Shown here: piece by piece, positions 16,510-24,948 of the stretch | How positions within the stretch are numbered: position 1 is the stretch's first letter | Layout of the letters: each line of letters starts with the position of its first letter | From: Salsipaludibacter sp963735045 | Lineage (GTDB): Bacteria > Actinomycetota > Nitriliruptoria > Nitriliruptorales > Nitriliruptoraceae | DNA length: 64,000 bases | Assembly (NCBI GenBank): GCA_963735045.1 | Contig: CAVTIZ010000001.1 | Span: 372,001 to 436,000 of the forward strand | Reading direction: 5' to 3' | The notes under the pieces: generated by a model | What the model was told of the DNA's origin: nothing | Database searches by the model: none | What the model saw: only the letters and a program-made list of their open reading frames with translations | Made by a program: the position numbers and the translations under genes

Positions 16510-17256
16510 TCAGGCGCCGAGGTGGGTCGCGACTGCTTCCTCGAGTTCGGCGCGGGTGATCGGTCCGACATGGCGGTGCACGATCGTGCCCTCGGCGTCG
16601 ACGAACAGCGTCGTGGGCATGGAGCGGACCGAGACCTCGCGACCCAGCACCTGCGCGTCCGGGTCGAACCACGACGGGAAGTCGACCGGGACCTCGTCGA
16701 GGAATGCCTCGGCGTCCTCCTGGCGGAAGTCGATCGTGACGCCGACGAGGTCGACCTCGTCGGCGTGTCCACGGGCATAGTCGTCCAACTCGGGCATCTC
16801 CTCGCGGCACGGTCCGCACCACGAGGCCCAGAAGTTGACCACCAGCGGCCCGCCCAGCCAGTCCGCCGTCGACCCGAGCTCGCAGGTGTCCAGTCGTGGC
16901 AGGTCCACGATCGGCAGGGGTTCCTCGCCCGGCTGGGGTGCCCCAAGTGCCGAGTCCTCCGGATCGATGAGCGGACCCTCCCGCAGGGCGTCGCCGCACG
17001 CACCCGCTCCGGCCTGGACCGCCCCCTCCCCGGATCCGTCTGCCGAGCCGTCCCCCGCCGCGGGGACCGTGTCCGGCGACGCCGTGGTCGTCCCCGACGT
17101 CGACGATCCGGCGCAGGCGCCCAGGACCAGCCCGACGGCCAGCACGAGGACGGCCGGCACGACGCGCTGGCGACCACCGCGCCGGCGCGTCCCGGCCGTG
17201 CCCACCTCGCAGGATGGCCGGCTGGCTGCCCGTCTGGCGATGGTCATCATGGTCAC
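16510..17256 (-). CDS. TlpA-like thioredoxin lipoprotein, hemL-coupled
   Basis: A second extracytoplasmic thioredoxin-fold protein (248 residues). The signal segment ends in LVLGAC (lipobox cysteine near residue 40), followed by a Ser/Thr/Gly linker, then the active site FWASWCGPC near 131-139 and the cis-Pro loop SMPTTLFVD. The GTG at 17256 overlaps the hemL stop (GTGA); ATGs two and three codons later (17250, 17247) are alternatives. In mycobacteria a TlpA-like gene also follows hemL in the ccs cluster, supporting a role in cytochrome c maturation. Confidence 0.85.
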   Translation of the reverse strand: MTMMTIARRAASRPSCEVGTAGTRRRGGRQRVVPAVLVLAVGLVLGACAGSSTSGTTTASPDTVPAAGDGSADGSGEGAVQAGAGACGDALREGPLIDPEDSALGAPQPGEEPLPIVDLPRLDTCELGSTADWLGGPLVVNFWASWCGPCREEMPELDDYARGHADEVDLVGVTIDFRQEDAEAFLDEVPVDFPSWFDPDAQVLGREVSVRSMPTTLFVDAEGTIVHRHVGPITRAELEEAVATHLGA

Positions 17257-18605
17257 CAGGTCGCGACGGTGTCGGCCGCGGCAGCCAGGACGAGGTCGAC
17301 GTCGTCGTCGGTGAGGGCCGTGGAGGTGAACAGCACCTCGTACCCGCTGGGGGCGAGCTGCACGCCGCGGTCCAGCATCCCGTGGAAGAACCGGCCGTAG
17401 GCGTCGTGGTCGGCCGCCGCGACGTCGGCGAAGCGCCGGGGGGTGTCGCCGATGCCGAAGACCACCCCGGCCAGGGTGCCGGACCGGGTCACCACGGCGC
17501 GGTCGCCCAGCACGCCGGCCAGGCCGTCGGCCAGCCGAATCGTCACGTCCTCCAGCTGGTCGTAGACGTGGTCGGTCAACAACCGGAGCTGGGCGGCACC
17601 GGCAGCCACGGCGACCGGGTTCCCCGACAGCGTGCCGGCCTGGTAGACCGGCCCCTGCGGCGCGAGGTGGGCCATGACCTCGGCGCTGCCCCCGAAGGCC
17701 GCCAGCGGGAAGCCCCCGCCCACGACCTTGCCGAGCGCGGTGACGTCGGGCAGGACCCCGGTGACCTCCTGGGCGCCGCCGCGGGCGAGCCGGAAGCCGG
17801 TGATGACCTCGTCGAACAGCAGCAGCGCCCCGACCCGGTCGGCCTCGTCGCGCAGGAACTGCAGGAAGCCCTCGTCGGGGGGCACCAGGTTCATGTTGGC
17901 CGGGACCGGCTCGCACGCGATCACGGCGAGGTCCTCGGCATGGCGGTCGACCGCGGCCCGGACGGCGTCACGGTCGTTGAAGTCGACCAGGACGGTGTCC
18001 TGGACCGCCCCGGGTGTGACGCCAGGGGACCCCGGGATGCCCAGCGTGGCCACCCCGGAGCCGGCCTCGACCAGCAGCGCGTCACTGTGGCCGTGGTAGT
18101 GGCCGACGAACTTCAGGATCTTGCTGCGGCCGGTGGCGCCCCGGGCCAGTCGGATCGCCGACATCGCGGCTTCCGTGCCCGACGACACCATCCGGACCCG
18201 CTCGATCGACGGCACGGCGTCCACGATCAGCTCGGCGAGCTCCACCTCGCCGACGGTCGGGGCGCCGAAGGTCGAACCGGCCTCGACGGCCGCGACGGCG
18301 GCCGCGACCACGTCGGGGTGGGTGTGGCCCAGGATCAGCGGCCCCCACGAGTTCACCAGGTCGACCAACTCGCGTCCCTGGCTGTCCACGACATGGCCCG
18401 CACGGCCACGCTGGAGGAAGCGGGGGGTGCCCCCGACGGCGTCGAACGCCCGCACCGGCGAGTTCACGCCCCCGGCGATGACCGCCCGGGAGCGGGCCCA
18501 CAACTCGTCGTCACTGGGCGCTCGCCCGGCTGCCCGGTCGGGCGTGGCGCGGGACGACGTCACGGTGGCGGGCGGCGCGGAGGAGGAAGGTGAAGAGGTG
18601 TCCAT
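17253..18605 (-). CDS. hemL: Glutamate-1-semialdehyde 2,1-aminomutase
   Basis: Converts glutamate-1-semialdehyde, made by HemA in this window, into 5-aminolevulinate. It is a PLP enzyme of fold type I, 450 residues. The N-terminal GGVNSPVRAF, the SSGTEAAMSAIRLAR cofactor-phosphate region and the PLP lysine in TALGKVVGGGFP (near residue 293) are intact. The first 30 residues are a Ser/Pro-rich extension. The ATG at 18605 lies six bases after a TACGAT box, so the transcript may be leaderless. Downstream it overlaps the TlpA gene. Confidence 0.95.
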   Translation of the reverse strand: MDTSSPSSSAPPATVTSSRATPDRAAGRAPSDDELWARSRAVIAGGVNSPVRAFDAVGGTPRFLQRGRAGHVVDSQGRELVDLVNSWGPLILGHTHPDVVAAAVAAVEAGSTFGAPTVGEVELAELIVDAVPSIERVRMVSSGTEAAMSAIRLARGATGRSKILKFVGHYHGHSDALLVEAGSGVATLGIPGSPGVTPGAVQDTVLVDFNDRDAVRAAVDRHAEDLAVIACEPVPANMNLVPPDEGFLQFLRDEADRVGALLLFDEVITGFRLARGGAQEVTGVLPDVTALGKVVGGGFPLAAFGGSAEVMAHLAPQGPVYQAGTLSGNPVAVAAGAAQLRLLTDHVYDQLEDVTIRLADGLAGVLGDRAVVTRSGTLAGVVFGIGDTPRRFADVAAADHDAYGRFFHGMLDRGVQLAPSGYEVLFTSTALTDDDVDLVLAAAADTVATW

Positions 18606-18611
18606 GCCGCG

Positions 18612-18617
18612 ATCGTA
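18612..18617 (-). promoter_or_regulatory. -10 box of hemL, leaderless spacing
   Basis: TACGAT on the minus strand ends six bases before the hemL ATG, which would place the first transcribed base at or next to the A of the start codon. No ribosome-binding site is visible. Confidence 0.5.
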
Positions 18618-18692
18618 TGCGGCGAACCCGAGGCCCCGACCGCCCACCCGGGGGTGCGGACGGGCGTCCACGAGGTCACGGACGGCCAGCCG

Positions 18693-18698
18693 TAGGAT
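18693..18698 (+). promoter_or_regulatory. -10 box of the hydrolase gene, leaderless spacing
   Basis: TAGGAT ends six bases before the ATG at 18705. The intervening CCCCCC cannot serve as a ribosome-binding site, so a leaderless mRNA is likely. The box is divergent from the hemL promoter 75 bases away. Confidence 0.5.
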
Positions 18699-18704
18699 CC
18701 CCCC

Positions 18705-20024
18705 ATGGATGACCACTCGGAGCGGACCACGGCGCAGGACGCGGACACCTCCGCGCCCGGTTCCGGCGACACCGTCGGGTCCGACGGGCCCGGTGTCCAT
18801 CGCCGCGGTGGCCGGGAGGGCCATCGTGGCAACCGGGGGCTGGCGGTGGCGGGGCTGTCGGCGCTGGCGTCGGCCGCGGCCGCCGGGGTGGGCGTGGCGA
18901 CCCACTACGCCCGGCGGATGACGGATCCACCGTCGGTGGTCCCCGAGGACCCACCCCGCGACGACGAGCAGGTCACGATCCACGCCATCGGTGACGGGTA
19001 CGCGCTCGTGGCCGGCGAGGGCGCCGACCGGCCCGGGGTCTGGGGCGTCACCACGTCGCGTGCCTACGTGCGCATGGGCGCGGACCGCGAACACACCCCG
19101 GCGGGCATCCGACGATCGGTCGAGGTCCTGGCCGGCGAGGCGGCTCCCGACCACGGCGTGCTGGACGCCTACGCCCACGTCGACGTGGCGACGTCGCTGC
19201 ACCCCGACGGCGTCGAGGCCGAGGTGGTGGGCGAGGTCGGCGCGATGCCGGCCCACCACGTTCCCGGCGACACCACCTGGGCGATCGGCGTGCACGGCCG
19301 GGCCGCGTCGCGGCACGAGTGCTTCCGGGCGCTGGGTCCGATCGTGGCCGCCGGGCACAGCGCGCTCGCGATCTCCTATCGCAACGACCACGACGCACCA
19401 CCGTCCCCCGACGGCCGCTCCCACCTGGGCGGGACCGAGTGGGCCGACCTGGTGGCCGCCATGGACCATGCCCGTCGCCACGGCGCCACCCGGTTGGTGC
19501 TGGTGGGGTGCTCGATGGGCGGCGCGATCATCGGCCAGGTGCTCGCCCACGGCGACGTCGACGACGTCGTGGCCGTGGTGCTGGACGCCCCCGTGGTGGA
19601 CTGGCACCCGGTCGTGGCCCGGGCCGCCCGGGACCTGGGCATCCCCTCCGTGGCGGTCCCCGTGCTGTTGTCGCCGACCCGGGCGATGGCGCGGGCCCGC
19701 CACCGGGTCGACCTCGACGAACTCCGCTTCGACCCCGACGCCCTGCACGTGCCCACGCTGGTCGTGCACGGCGTGGCCGACGAAGTGGTGCCGGTGGCCG
19801 GATCCGACACCCTGGCCGCCCGGCGGCCCGACGTGGTGACCTACCTGCGGATCCCCGACGCCGGCCATGTCCGGGGCTGGAACGCCGACCCGGCCACCTA
19901 CGAGGCCGCCGTCACCACCCTGCTGGCCCGCGCACACCGCCTGGCCGATCGACGCCAGCCGACCGGGTCGCCCGCGGCCGACGACACGGGCACCGACGTC
20001 GCGCCGTTGTTCCTCACCGACTGA
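18705..20024 (+). CDS. Alpha/beta hydrolase, membrane-anchored
   Basis: A 439-residue protein. Residues 1-45 are hydrophilic, a hydrophobic helix follows near 46-66, and a hydrolase domain fills 150-415. The nucleophile elbow GCSMGG (serine near 268), an acid in HGVADEVVP (near 350) and a histidine in DAGHVRGW (near 388) form a full catalytic triad. The domain before the hydrolase core (about 80-180) has no obvious match to me. The substrate is unknown; an esterase or lipase-like role at the membrane is inferred. It is divergent from hemL. Confidence 0.8.
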   Translation: MDDHSERTTAQDADTSAPGSGDTVGSDGPGVHRRGGREGHRGNRGLAVAGLSALASAAAAGVGVATHYARRMTDPPSVVPEDPPRDDEQVTIHAIGDGYALVAGEGADRPGVWGVTTSRAYVRMGADREHTPAGIRRSVEVLAGEAAPDHGVLDAYAHVDVATSLHPDGVEAEVVGEVGAMPAHHVPGDTTWAIGVHGRAASRHECFRALGPIVAAGHSALAISYRNDHDAPPSPDGRSHLGGTEWADLVAAMDHARRHGATRLVLVGCSMGGAIIGQVLAHGDVDDVVAVVLDAPVVDWHPVVARAARDLGIPSVAVPVLLSPTRAMARARHRVDLDELRFDPDALHVPTLVVHGVADEVVPVAGSDTLAARRPDVVTYLRIPDAGHVRGWNADPATYEAAVTTLLARAHRLADRRQPTGSPAADDTGTDVAPLFLTD

Positions 20025-20045
20025 CGCCCTCGCTGCCGTCGCCGG

Positions 20046-20780
20046 TCAGTCCCGCACGTCGGCGACGTCGAGGCCCTCGAAGATCACGTTGTCGGCCGCG
20101 GCCCGGGCCGTGGTGAGGTCGTCGTCGGTGCGCACCGTCCAGGTCACGACCCGGCCGCCGGCGTCGCGATGGCGGCGGACGGCCCGCAGGTGCAGGCCAT
20201 GGACGTCGTAGGAGACCGCGGCCGGGTCGACCATCCCCACCGTCTGGAGGTTCGCCAGCCACCGGTCGCGACCCCCCAGCGCCAGGGTCGTGGGGGCCGA
20301 CGTCAGCACCCGCACCACGTCGGGCGCCCACCGGCGGAACCAGCGCAGGCTCATGGGGCTGAACGAGGCCACGCAGGTCGGACCGGGATGGGTCGCCAGG
20401 ACGCCGGCCACGGCCGGCTCGAGCGCGGTCGACCGCAGCGACTCGGCCTTGACCTCCACCATCGTCGGGGTGTCGCCCAGCACCGCCAGGGCCCGGGCCA
20501 GGCTCGGCACGCCCTCGTCGGTCCCGGCGATCCGCAGCCGGGCGAGGTCGTCGGAGGAGTGGTCGGCCACCCACCCGGGCATGCCCGCCAGGCGATCCAG
20601 CCCACGGTCGTGCACGACCACCGGGACCCCGTCGGCCGCCAGCCGCACGTCCAGCTCCACGCCGACCCCGGCCGCTCGGGCCGCGGCGAACGCGGCGGCG
20701 GTGTTCTCCGGCACGCCCGGCCCGTGCAGCCCCCGATGGGCCAGCGGCACCTCGACCAACCACGAGGGCGTCGGCGCCAT
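20046..20780 (-). CDS. Glycerophosphodiester phosphodiesterase
   Basis: Hydrolyses glycerophosphodiesters to glycerol-3-phosphate and an alcohol. The GDPD catalytic signature is intact: LAHRGLHGPGVPENT near residue 13 with the first His and Glu, ELDVRLAADGVPVVVHD near 41-57 with the Glu-x-Asp pair and second His, and VEVKAES near 106. The 244-residue length fits a one-domain TIM barrel, and there is no signal sequence, so it should be cytoplasmic. It follows hemB by 37 bases on the same strand and converges with the hydrolase gene. Confidence 0.9.
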   Translation of the reverse strand: MAPTPSWLVEVPLAHRGLHGPGVPENTAAAFAAARAAGVGVELDVRLAADGVPVVVHDRGLDRLAGMPGWVADHSSDDLARLRIAGTDEGVPSLARALAVLGDTPTMVEVKAESLRSTALEPAVAGVLATHPGPTCVASFSPMSLRWFRRWAPDVVRVLTSAPTTLALGGRDRWLANLQTVGMVDPAAVSYDVHGLHLRAVRRHRDAGGRVVTWTVRTDDDLTTARAAADNVIFEGLDVADVRD

Positions 20781-20817
20781 GCTCAGCTCGCGCCGGTGAC
20801 GACCGGCACGCTCCCGG

Positions 20818-21831
20818 TCACGACAGCCTCCGGGCCACGTCCACGGCGGCATAGGTGATGATGGCGTCGGCGCCGGCCCGGCGGATCCCGAGCAGGGCCT
20901 CGTCCATGGCGGCATCGGCGTCGAGCCAGCCGGCGTCGCCGGCTGCGGCGACCATCGCGTACTCACCCGACACCTGGTAGCCCAGGATCGGCACGTCGAC
21001 CTCGGGACGGGCGCGGGCGATGACGTCGAGGTAGGGCAGGGCGGGCTTGACGATGATGGCGTCGGCTCCCTCGTCGAGGTCCGCCATGATCTCCCGGTGT
21101 GCCTCACGCGCGTTGGCGGGGTCCATCTGGTGGGTCCGCCGGTCGCCGAACGCCATGCCGGACTCGGCGGCCTCGCGGAACGGCCCGTAGTACGACGAGT
21201 GGTACTTCGCGGCGTAGCCGACGATCCCCAGGTCGCCGTGGCCGGCCTGGTCCAGCCCCTCGCGGATCGCCGCGACCTGGCCGTCCATCATCCCCGACGG
21301 TGCCACCAGGTCCACGCCGGCCTCGGCGTAGACCTCGGACTCCCGCACGTACCCGGACAGGGCCGCGTCGTTGACCACGGTGCCGGTGGCGTCCAGCGGA
21401 CCGCAGTGGCCATGGTCGGTGTACTCACAGGAGCACACGTCGGCCAACAGCAGCGGGGCGTCGCCATGGGCGTCACGCATGGCGCGCACGGCCGCCGGGA
21501 CGGGCCCGTCCGGATCCCAGCCCGACGAGCCCACGGCGTCCTTGGCGTCCGGGATGCCGAACAGGAGGAAGGCCGTGACCCCGGCGTCGAGCGCCTCGCC
21601 CACCAGCTCGATCGCCGAGGCGACGTCGTGTTGGGCCACCCCCGGCATGGACGAGATCGGGACCGGCCCGTCGATGCCCGCCTTGACGAACAGGGGCAGG
21701 ACCAGGTCCGACGGGTGCAGTCGCACCTCGGCCACCAGTCGGCGCAGCGCCGGCGTCCGTCGCAGGCGCCTCCCTCGCACCACGTCCCCCGGGTCGGCGT
21801 GCGACACGTGACCGGCTGCGCCCTCGGTCAT
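20818..21831 (-). CDS. hemB: Delta-aminolevulinic acid dehydratase (porphobilinogen synthase)
   Basis: Condenses two 5-aminolevulinate molecules to porphobilinogen. The 337-residue protein has the cysteine-rich zinc site DVCSCEYTDHGHCG near residues 127-140, and the Schiff-base lysines in GYAAKYHSSYYGPFR (near 207) and IVKPALPYLD (near 263). The three-Cys zinc site marks it as the zinc-dependent form. The ATG overlaps the stop of the upstream YihY-like gene (ATGA). It is separated from hemA-hemC-hemD by that gene but on the same strand. Confidence 0.96.
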   Translation of the reverse strand: MTEGAAGHVSHADPGDVVRGRRLRRTPALRRLVAEVRLHPSDLVLPLFVKAGIDGPVPISSMPGVAQHDVASAIELVGEALDAGVTAFLLFGIPDAKDAVGSSGWDPDGPVPAAVRAMRDAHGDAPLLLADVCSCEYTDHGHCGPLDATGTVVNDAALSGYVRESEVYAEAGVDLVAPSGMMDGQVAAIREGLDQAGHGDLGIVGYAAKYHSSYYGPFREAAESGMAFGDRRTHQMDPANAREAHREIMADLDEGADAIIVKPALPYLDVIARARPEVDVPILGYQVSGEYAMVAAAGDAGWLDADAAMDEALLGIRRAGADAIITYAAVDVARRLS

Positions 21832-23039
21832 GAGCGGCGCCGGCCCAGCAGGCCGGCCGTGACGACGGCCACGGCCGACGACGCGAAGGCCACGACCTGG
21901 CGGGTCCGACGATCGTCGAGGCGGGATCCGGCCGGCGGTTGCCAGGGCACGACCTCACGCCCGGCCCCGTCCGCGGTCGGGACGGTCACCGAGTCGTCCA
22001 CCAGTGCCCCGCGCTCGCGGAACCGGTCGGCCAGCGACGACGGGGGTGGAGTCGGTGGCTCGGGCCCGGTCTCGTCCCTCGCGTGGCCGTCCCGGTCGGG
22101 GTCGGTCGCCGGCTCCTCGACGTCGGTGGCCGCCTCGGCCACCGCCGCCTCGCTGGTCGGAAGCCCGAGCAGCACCGCGCTCAGCTCGGCGCCGTAGACG
22201 TACAACCGGCCCGCGAGGTAGAAGACCAGGAGCAGCCCGATGATGCTGGCGATCACGACCCCGGCCGCGGCGGCCCCACCACCGCCTCCGCCGCCACCGC
22301 CGGTGCGTTCGGAGATGGTGGCCGCCTGGCGTCCTGCGTAGTAGCTGCCGAACGACTTCAACAGGCTCCACCCGATCCCCCCCAGGATCGCCCCCGGCAG
22401 CAGGTCACGCCACGACAGCTCACCGCCGATGGTGTAGATCCGGTAGGCCACCCAGAACAGCCCGACGTCCAGCACCGCCCCCAGCACGTAGGTCGCGATC
22501 GTCGCCCCGATGCCGAAGCGCTCCCCCAGGGTCGAGTTGACCAGTGTCGACGCCGCCGAGGTCACGGCGACCGACGCCAGGGCGATGGTGCCCAGGATCA
22601 CCAGCGAGGCCAGTTGCCAGGCGCGCATGTGCAGGGCCTTGGCCTCGGCCAACGGCAGGTCGAACACGAACCGTGTCGCCGTCTGGACGGCGTTGGTGAT
22701 GCGCAGGCCGGTGAACAGCAGCACGATCCCACCGATGAGGCCGATGCTGCCCGCGTTGGCGACGACGCTGTCGATGGTCGACCCGAGCCCCGCACTGGAG
22801 CCCAGGCCGGGGATCGAGTCCTGGATCCCGGCCACGATCCGTTCCATCGCCGCGGGGTCGTTGCCCAGCACGAATCCCGCGACGGCGACCACGACGGCGA
22901 TCAACGGGATCAGGGAGACGAAGGCGAAGAAGCCGATGGCCGCGGCGAACTGGTCGGCGGCGTCGGCCTTCGTCCGGGTCTGGACGGCCATCGCCGTACC
23001 CACCACGGGCATGGACTCGAGTCGGTCCTTGAGCGCCAT
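21828..23039 (-). CDS. YihY/UPF0761 family membrane protein
   Basis: A 403-residue integral membrane protein of the YihY family (formerly mislabelled ribonuclease BN). The first helix follows FAAAIGFFAFVSLIPLIAVVV, and about six helices run to residue 310. Near 262-272 lies an uninterrupted run of nine glycines, and the last 90 residues are a charged Pro/Asp-rich tail. The ATG at 23039 (MALKDRLES) is the only start that leaves a normal family N-terminus. Function of the family is not settled. It is inserted between hemD and hemB and coupled to hemB by ATGA. Confidence 0.85.
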   Translation of the reverse strand: MALKDRLESMPVVGTAMAVQTRTKADAADQFAAAIGFFAFVSLIPLIAVVVAVAGFVLGNDPAAMERIVAGIQDSIPGLGSSAGLGSTIDSVVANAGSIGLIGGIVLLFTGLRITNAVQTATRFVFDLPLAEAKALHMRAWQLASLVILGTIALASVAVTSAASTLVNSTLGERFGIGATIATYVLGAVLDVGLFWVAYRIYTIGGELSWRDLLPGAILGGIGWSLLKSFGSYYAGRQAATISERTGGGGGGGGGAAAAGVVIASIIGLLLVFYLAGRLYVYGAELSAVLLGLPTSEAAVAEAATDVEEPATDPDRDGHARDETGPEPPTPPPSSLADRFRERGALVDDSVTVPTADGAGREVVPWQPPAGSRLDDRRTRQVVAFASSAVAVVTAGLLGRRRS

Positions 23040-23140
23040 CGGCGGGTGCCTTCCGGGGCAGGGGCGGGCCGCTGCGAAGGGTAGGACCTCGTCGACCGGA
23101 CGTGGCCGACCCGCCGACGGGGGTGGGCCGCGGGGTGTGG

Positions 23141-23977
23141 TCAGCCGATCCGGTCGCCGAGCACGGCGGTGACGGCCAGGACCAGCCCGTCGAGGTCGTG
23201 CGGATCCGCCTCCCCGGCGACCACCAGGTCGTGCTCGCGGGCCCGCGCCGACGTCACGGGTCCGATCGACACCAGCGCCGCACCCAGCTCGCGACCGTCC
23301 AGGGCGGCCACCAGCGCCTCCACGGTGGACGGCGACCCCGCCGCGACCGCGTCGATCCGGCCGGAGGCGAGGTCGTGGGCGACGTCGTCGGGGAGGTCGG
23401 TGACCAGGCGGGTGCAGTAGGCATCGACGTCGCGCACACGCCACCCGGCCGTGGTCAGCGCTCGTGGCAGCTCCGGGGAGGCGATGTCGGCCCGCGGCAA
23501 CAGGACCTCGTCGGCACCGAGGTCAGCCGGTCCGGGGAACGCCGTACCCAGTCCGGCCGTGGTGTGCACGGGCGCCACCAGGTCGGGGTCGCGGCCCGCC
23601 ACGTCGCGGAAGCGGCGCGCGGTCCCCGGGCCGACGCAGGCGACCCAGGCCGTCCGCAGGGCGGCCGCTCCCCCGTGGTGCTCGGCGACCGCGGCGGCCA
23701 GTGCGACGGCCCCGTTGGGCGAGGTGATCCCGACCACCCGCAGCGCCCCGCTCGCCAGGTCGGCCGCGGCGCTGGCCAGCGCGGCGCCACCGTCGGGCGG
23801 TGGGTCGATCGCCAGCAGCGGGACCTCGACGGGGGCTGCCCCCAGGTCGCGAAGCCGCCCCGACAGGCCGTCCTGCTGGTGTTCGGCCCGGGCAACCAGG
23901 ACTCGACGGCCCGCCAGCGGCCCGGGGCCGAGGTCGCCGGGCGTCGGGCTGCCGGGCGGCACCGGGATGTCGGTCAC
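23141..23977 (-). CDS. hemD: Uroporphyrinogen-III synthase
   Basis: Cyclises hydroxymethylbilane to uroporphyrinogen III. HemD proteins diverge strongly, so the call leans on context: the GTG start overlaps the hemC stop (GTGA) in the hemA-hemC-hemD order. Internal signs fit: N-terminal GRRVLVARAEHQQDGLSGRL, the central VVGITSPNGAVAL, and the late SPSTVEALVAAL and SIGPVTSARAREHDL segments. The 278-residue length is normal for a stand-alone enzyme; it lacks the methyltransferase fusion found in some actinobacteria. Confidence 0.9.
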   Translation of the reverse strand: MTDIPVPPGSPTPGDLGPGPLAGRRVLVARAEHQQDGLSGRLRDLGAAPVEVPLLAIDPPPDGGAALASAAADLASGALRVVGITSPNGAVALAAAVAEHHGGAAALRTAWVACVGPGTARRFRDVAGRDPDLVAPVHTTAGLGTAFPGPADLGADEVLLPRADIASPELPRALTTAGWRVRDVDAYCTRLVTDLPDDVAHDLASGRIDAVAAGSPSTVEALVAALDGRELGAALVSIGPVTSARAREHDLVVAGEADPHDLDGLVLAVTAVLGDRIG

Positions 23978-24948
23978 GACGCGGCGGGGGGCTGCGAGCC
24001 GGCCGCCGTTCCCGGGCGCGGCTCGACACCGGTGGCAGCACGCAGGCTGGAGGCCACGGCGGCGGCCAGTTCCGGCAGTTCGGTGACGGCACCCCGCTGG
24101 GAGGTGCGTGCGAGGTTGGTGCCGCTGGCGTCCGACAGCAACCCCAGCAGTTCGACCTGGGGGGACGGTCCGTCGTCGACGATCGTGGCGTGGGCACCGA
24201 TCGGTGCGGTGCAGCCGCCCTCGAGGTCGGCCAGCAGGCCGCGCTCGGCCCGCACGGTCAGGCGACTCTCGCGATGGTCGAGCAGTCGCAGGGCGGTCTG
24301 GGTCCCGAGGTCGTCGGTCCGGCACTCCAGCGCCAGCGCGCCCTGGGCCGGCGAGTGCAGCACCTCGCCGTGCTCCAGCGGCACGGGGGTCACCACGTCC
24401 AGCAGGTCCGCGAGGGACGCCCCCAGCCGCAACAGGCCGGCGAAGGCCACCACGACCCCGTCGAGTTCGCCCTCGGCGACCCGTCGCAGGCGTGTCTCGA
24501 CGTTGCCACGCAGCGGCTGGACCAGCAGGTCACGACGCGCGCGCTGGAGCTGGGCGCGACGGCGGGCCGAGGAGGTGCCGATCGTGACCGTGCGATCGCG
24601 CGGGAGGTCGACCAGCCGCCACCCGGCCCGGGTCACCAGGGCGTCGCGCGGATCCACCCGCCGCGGGACCACCGGCACCACCAGGCCCTCGGCCGGCGCG
24701 GTCGGCAGGTCCTTGTAGGAGTGGACCGCCAGGTGGCAGTCGCCGTCCAGGACCGCGCCACGGATGGCGTCGACGAAGATGCCCTTGGCGTCGAAGGCCT
24801 CCACCGCCCGGTCGGGATGGTCGTCACCGGTGCTGGACAGCGCCACCAACTCGAAGTCGCGTCCGGACACCGACGCCAGCGCCTCCCCGACCTGTCGGGC
24901 CTGGGTGCGTGCCAGCGAGGAACGTCGGGTGGCGATCCGCCAGGTCAT
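23974..24948 (-). CDS. hemC: Porphobilinogen deaminase (hydroxymethylbilane synthase)
   Basis: Polymerises four porphobilinogens into hydroxymethylbilane. It has 324 residues with the family opening IATRRSSLARTQARQV, the AVHSYKDLPT motif near residues 74-83, the arginine-rich TIGTSSARRRAQL near 122-134, and the dipyrromethane-binding cysteine in LEGGCTAPIGAHA at about residue 246. The ATG overlaps the hemA stop as ATGA. The C-terminal 25 residues are a Pro/Gly-rich extension. Confidence 0.96.
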   Translation of the reverse strand: MTWRIATRRSSLARTQARQVGEALASVSGRDFELVALSSTGDDHPDRAVEAFDAKGIFVDAIRGAVLDGDCHLAVHSYKDLPTAPAEGLVVPVVPRRVDPRDALVTRAGWRLVDLPRDRTVTIGTSSARRRAQLQRARRDLLVQPLRGNVETRLRRVAEGELDGVVVAFAGLLRLGASLADLLDVVTPVPLEHGEVLHSPAQGALALECRTDDLGTQTALRLLDHRESRLTVRAERGLLADLEGGCTAPIGAHATIVDDGPSPQVELLGLLSDASGTNLARTSQRGAVTELPELAAAVASSLRAATGVEPRPGTAAGSQPPAAS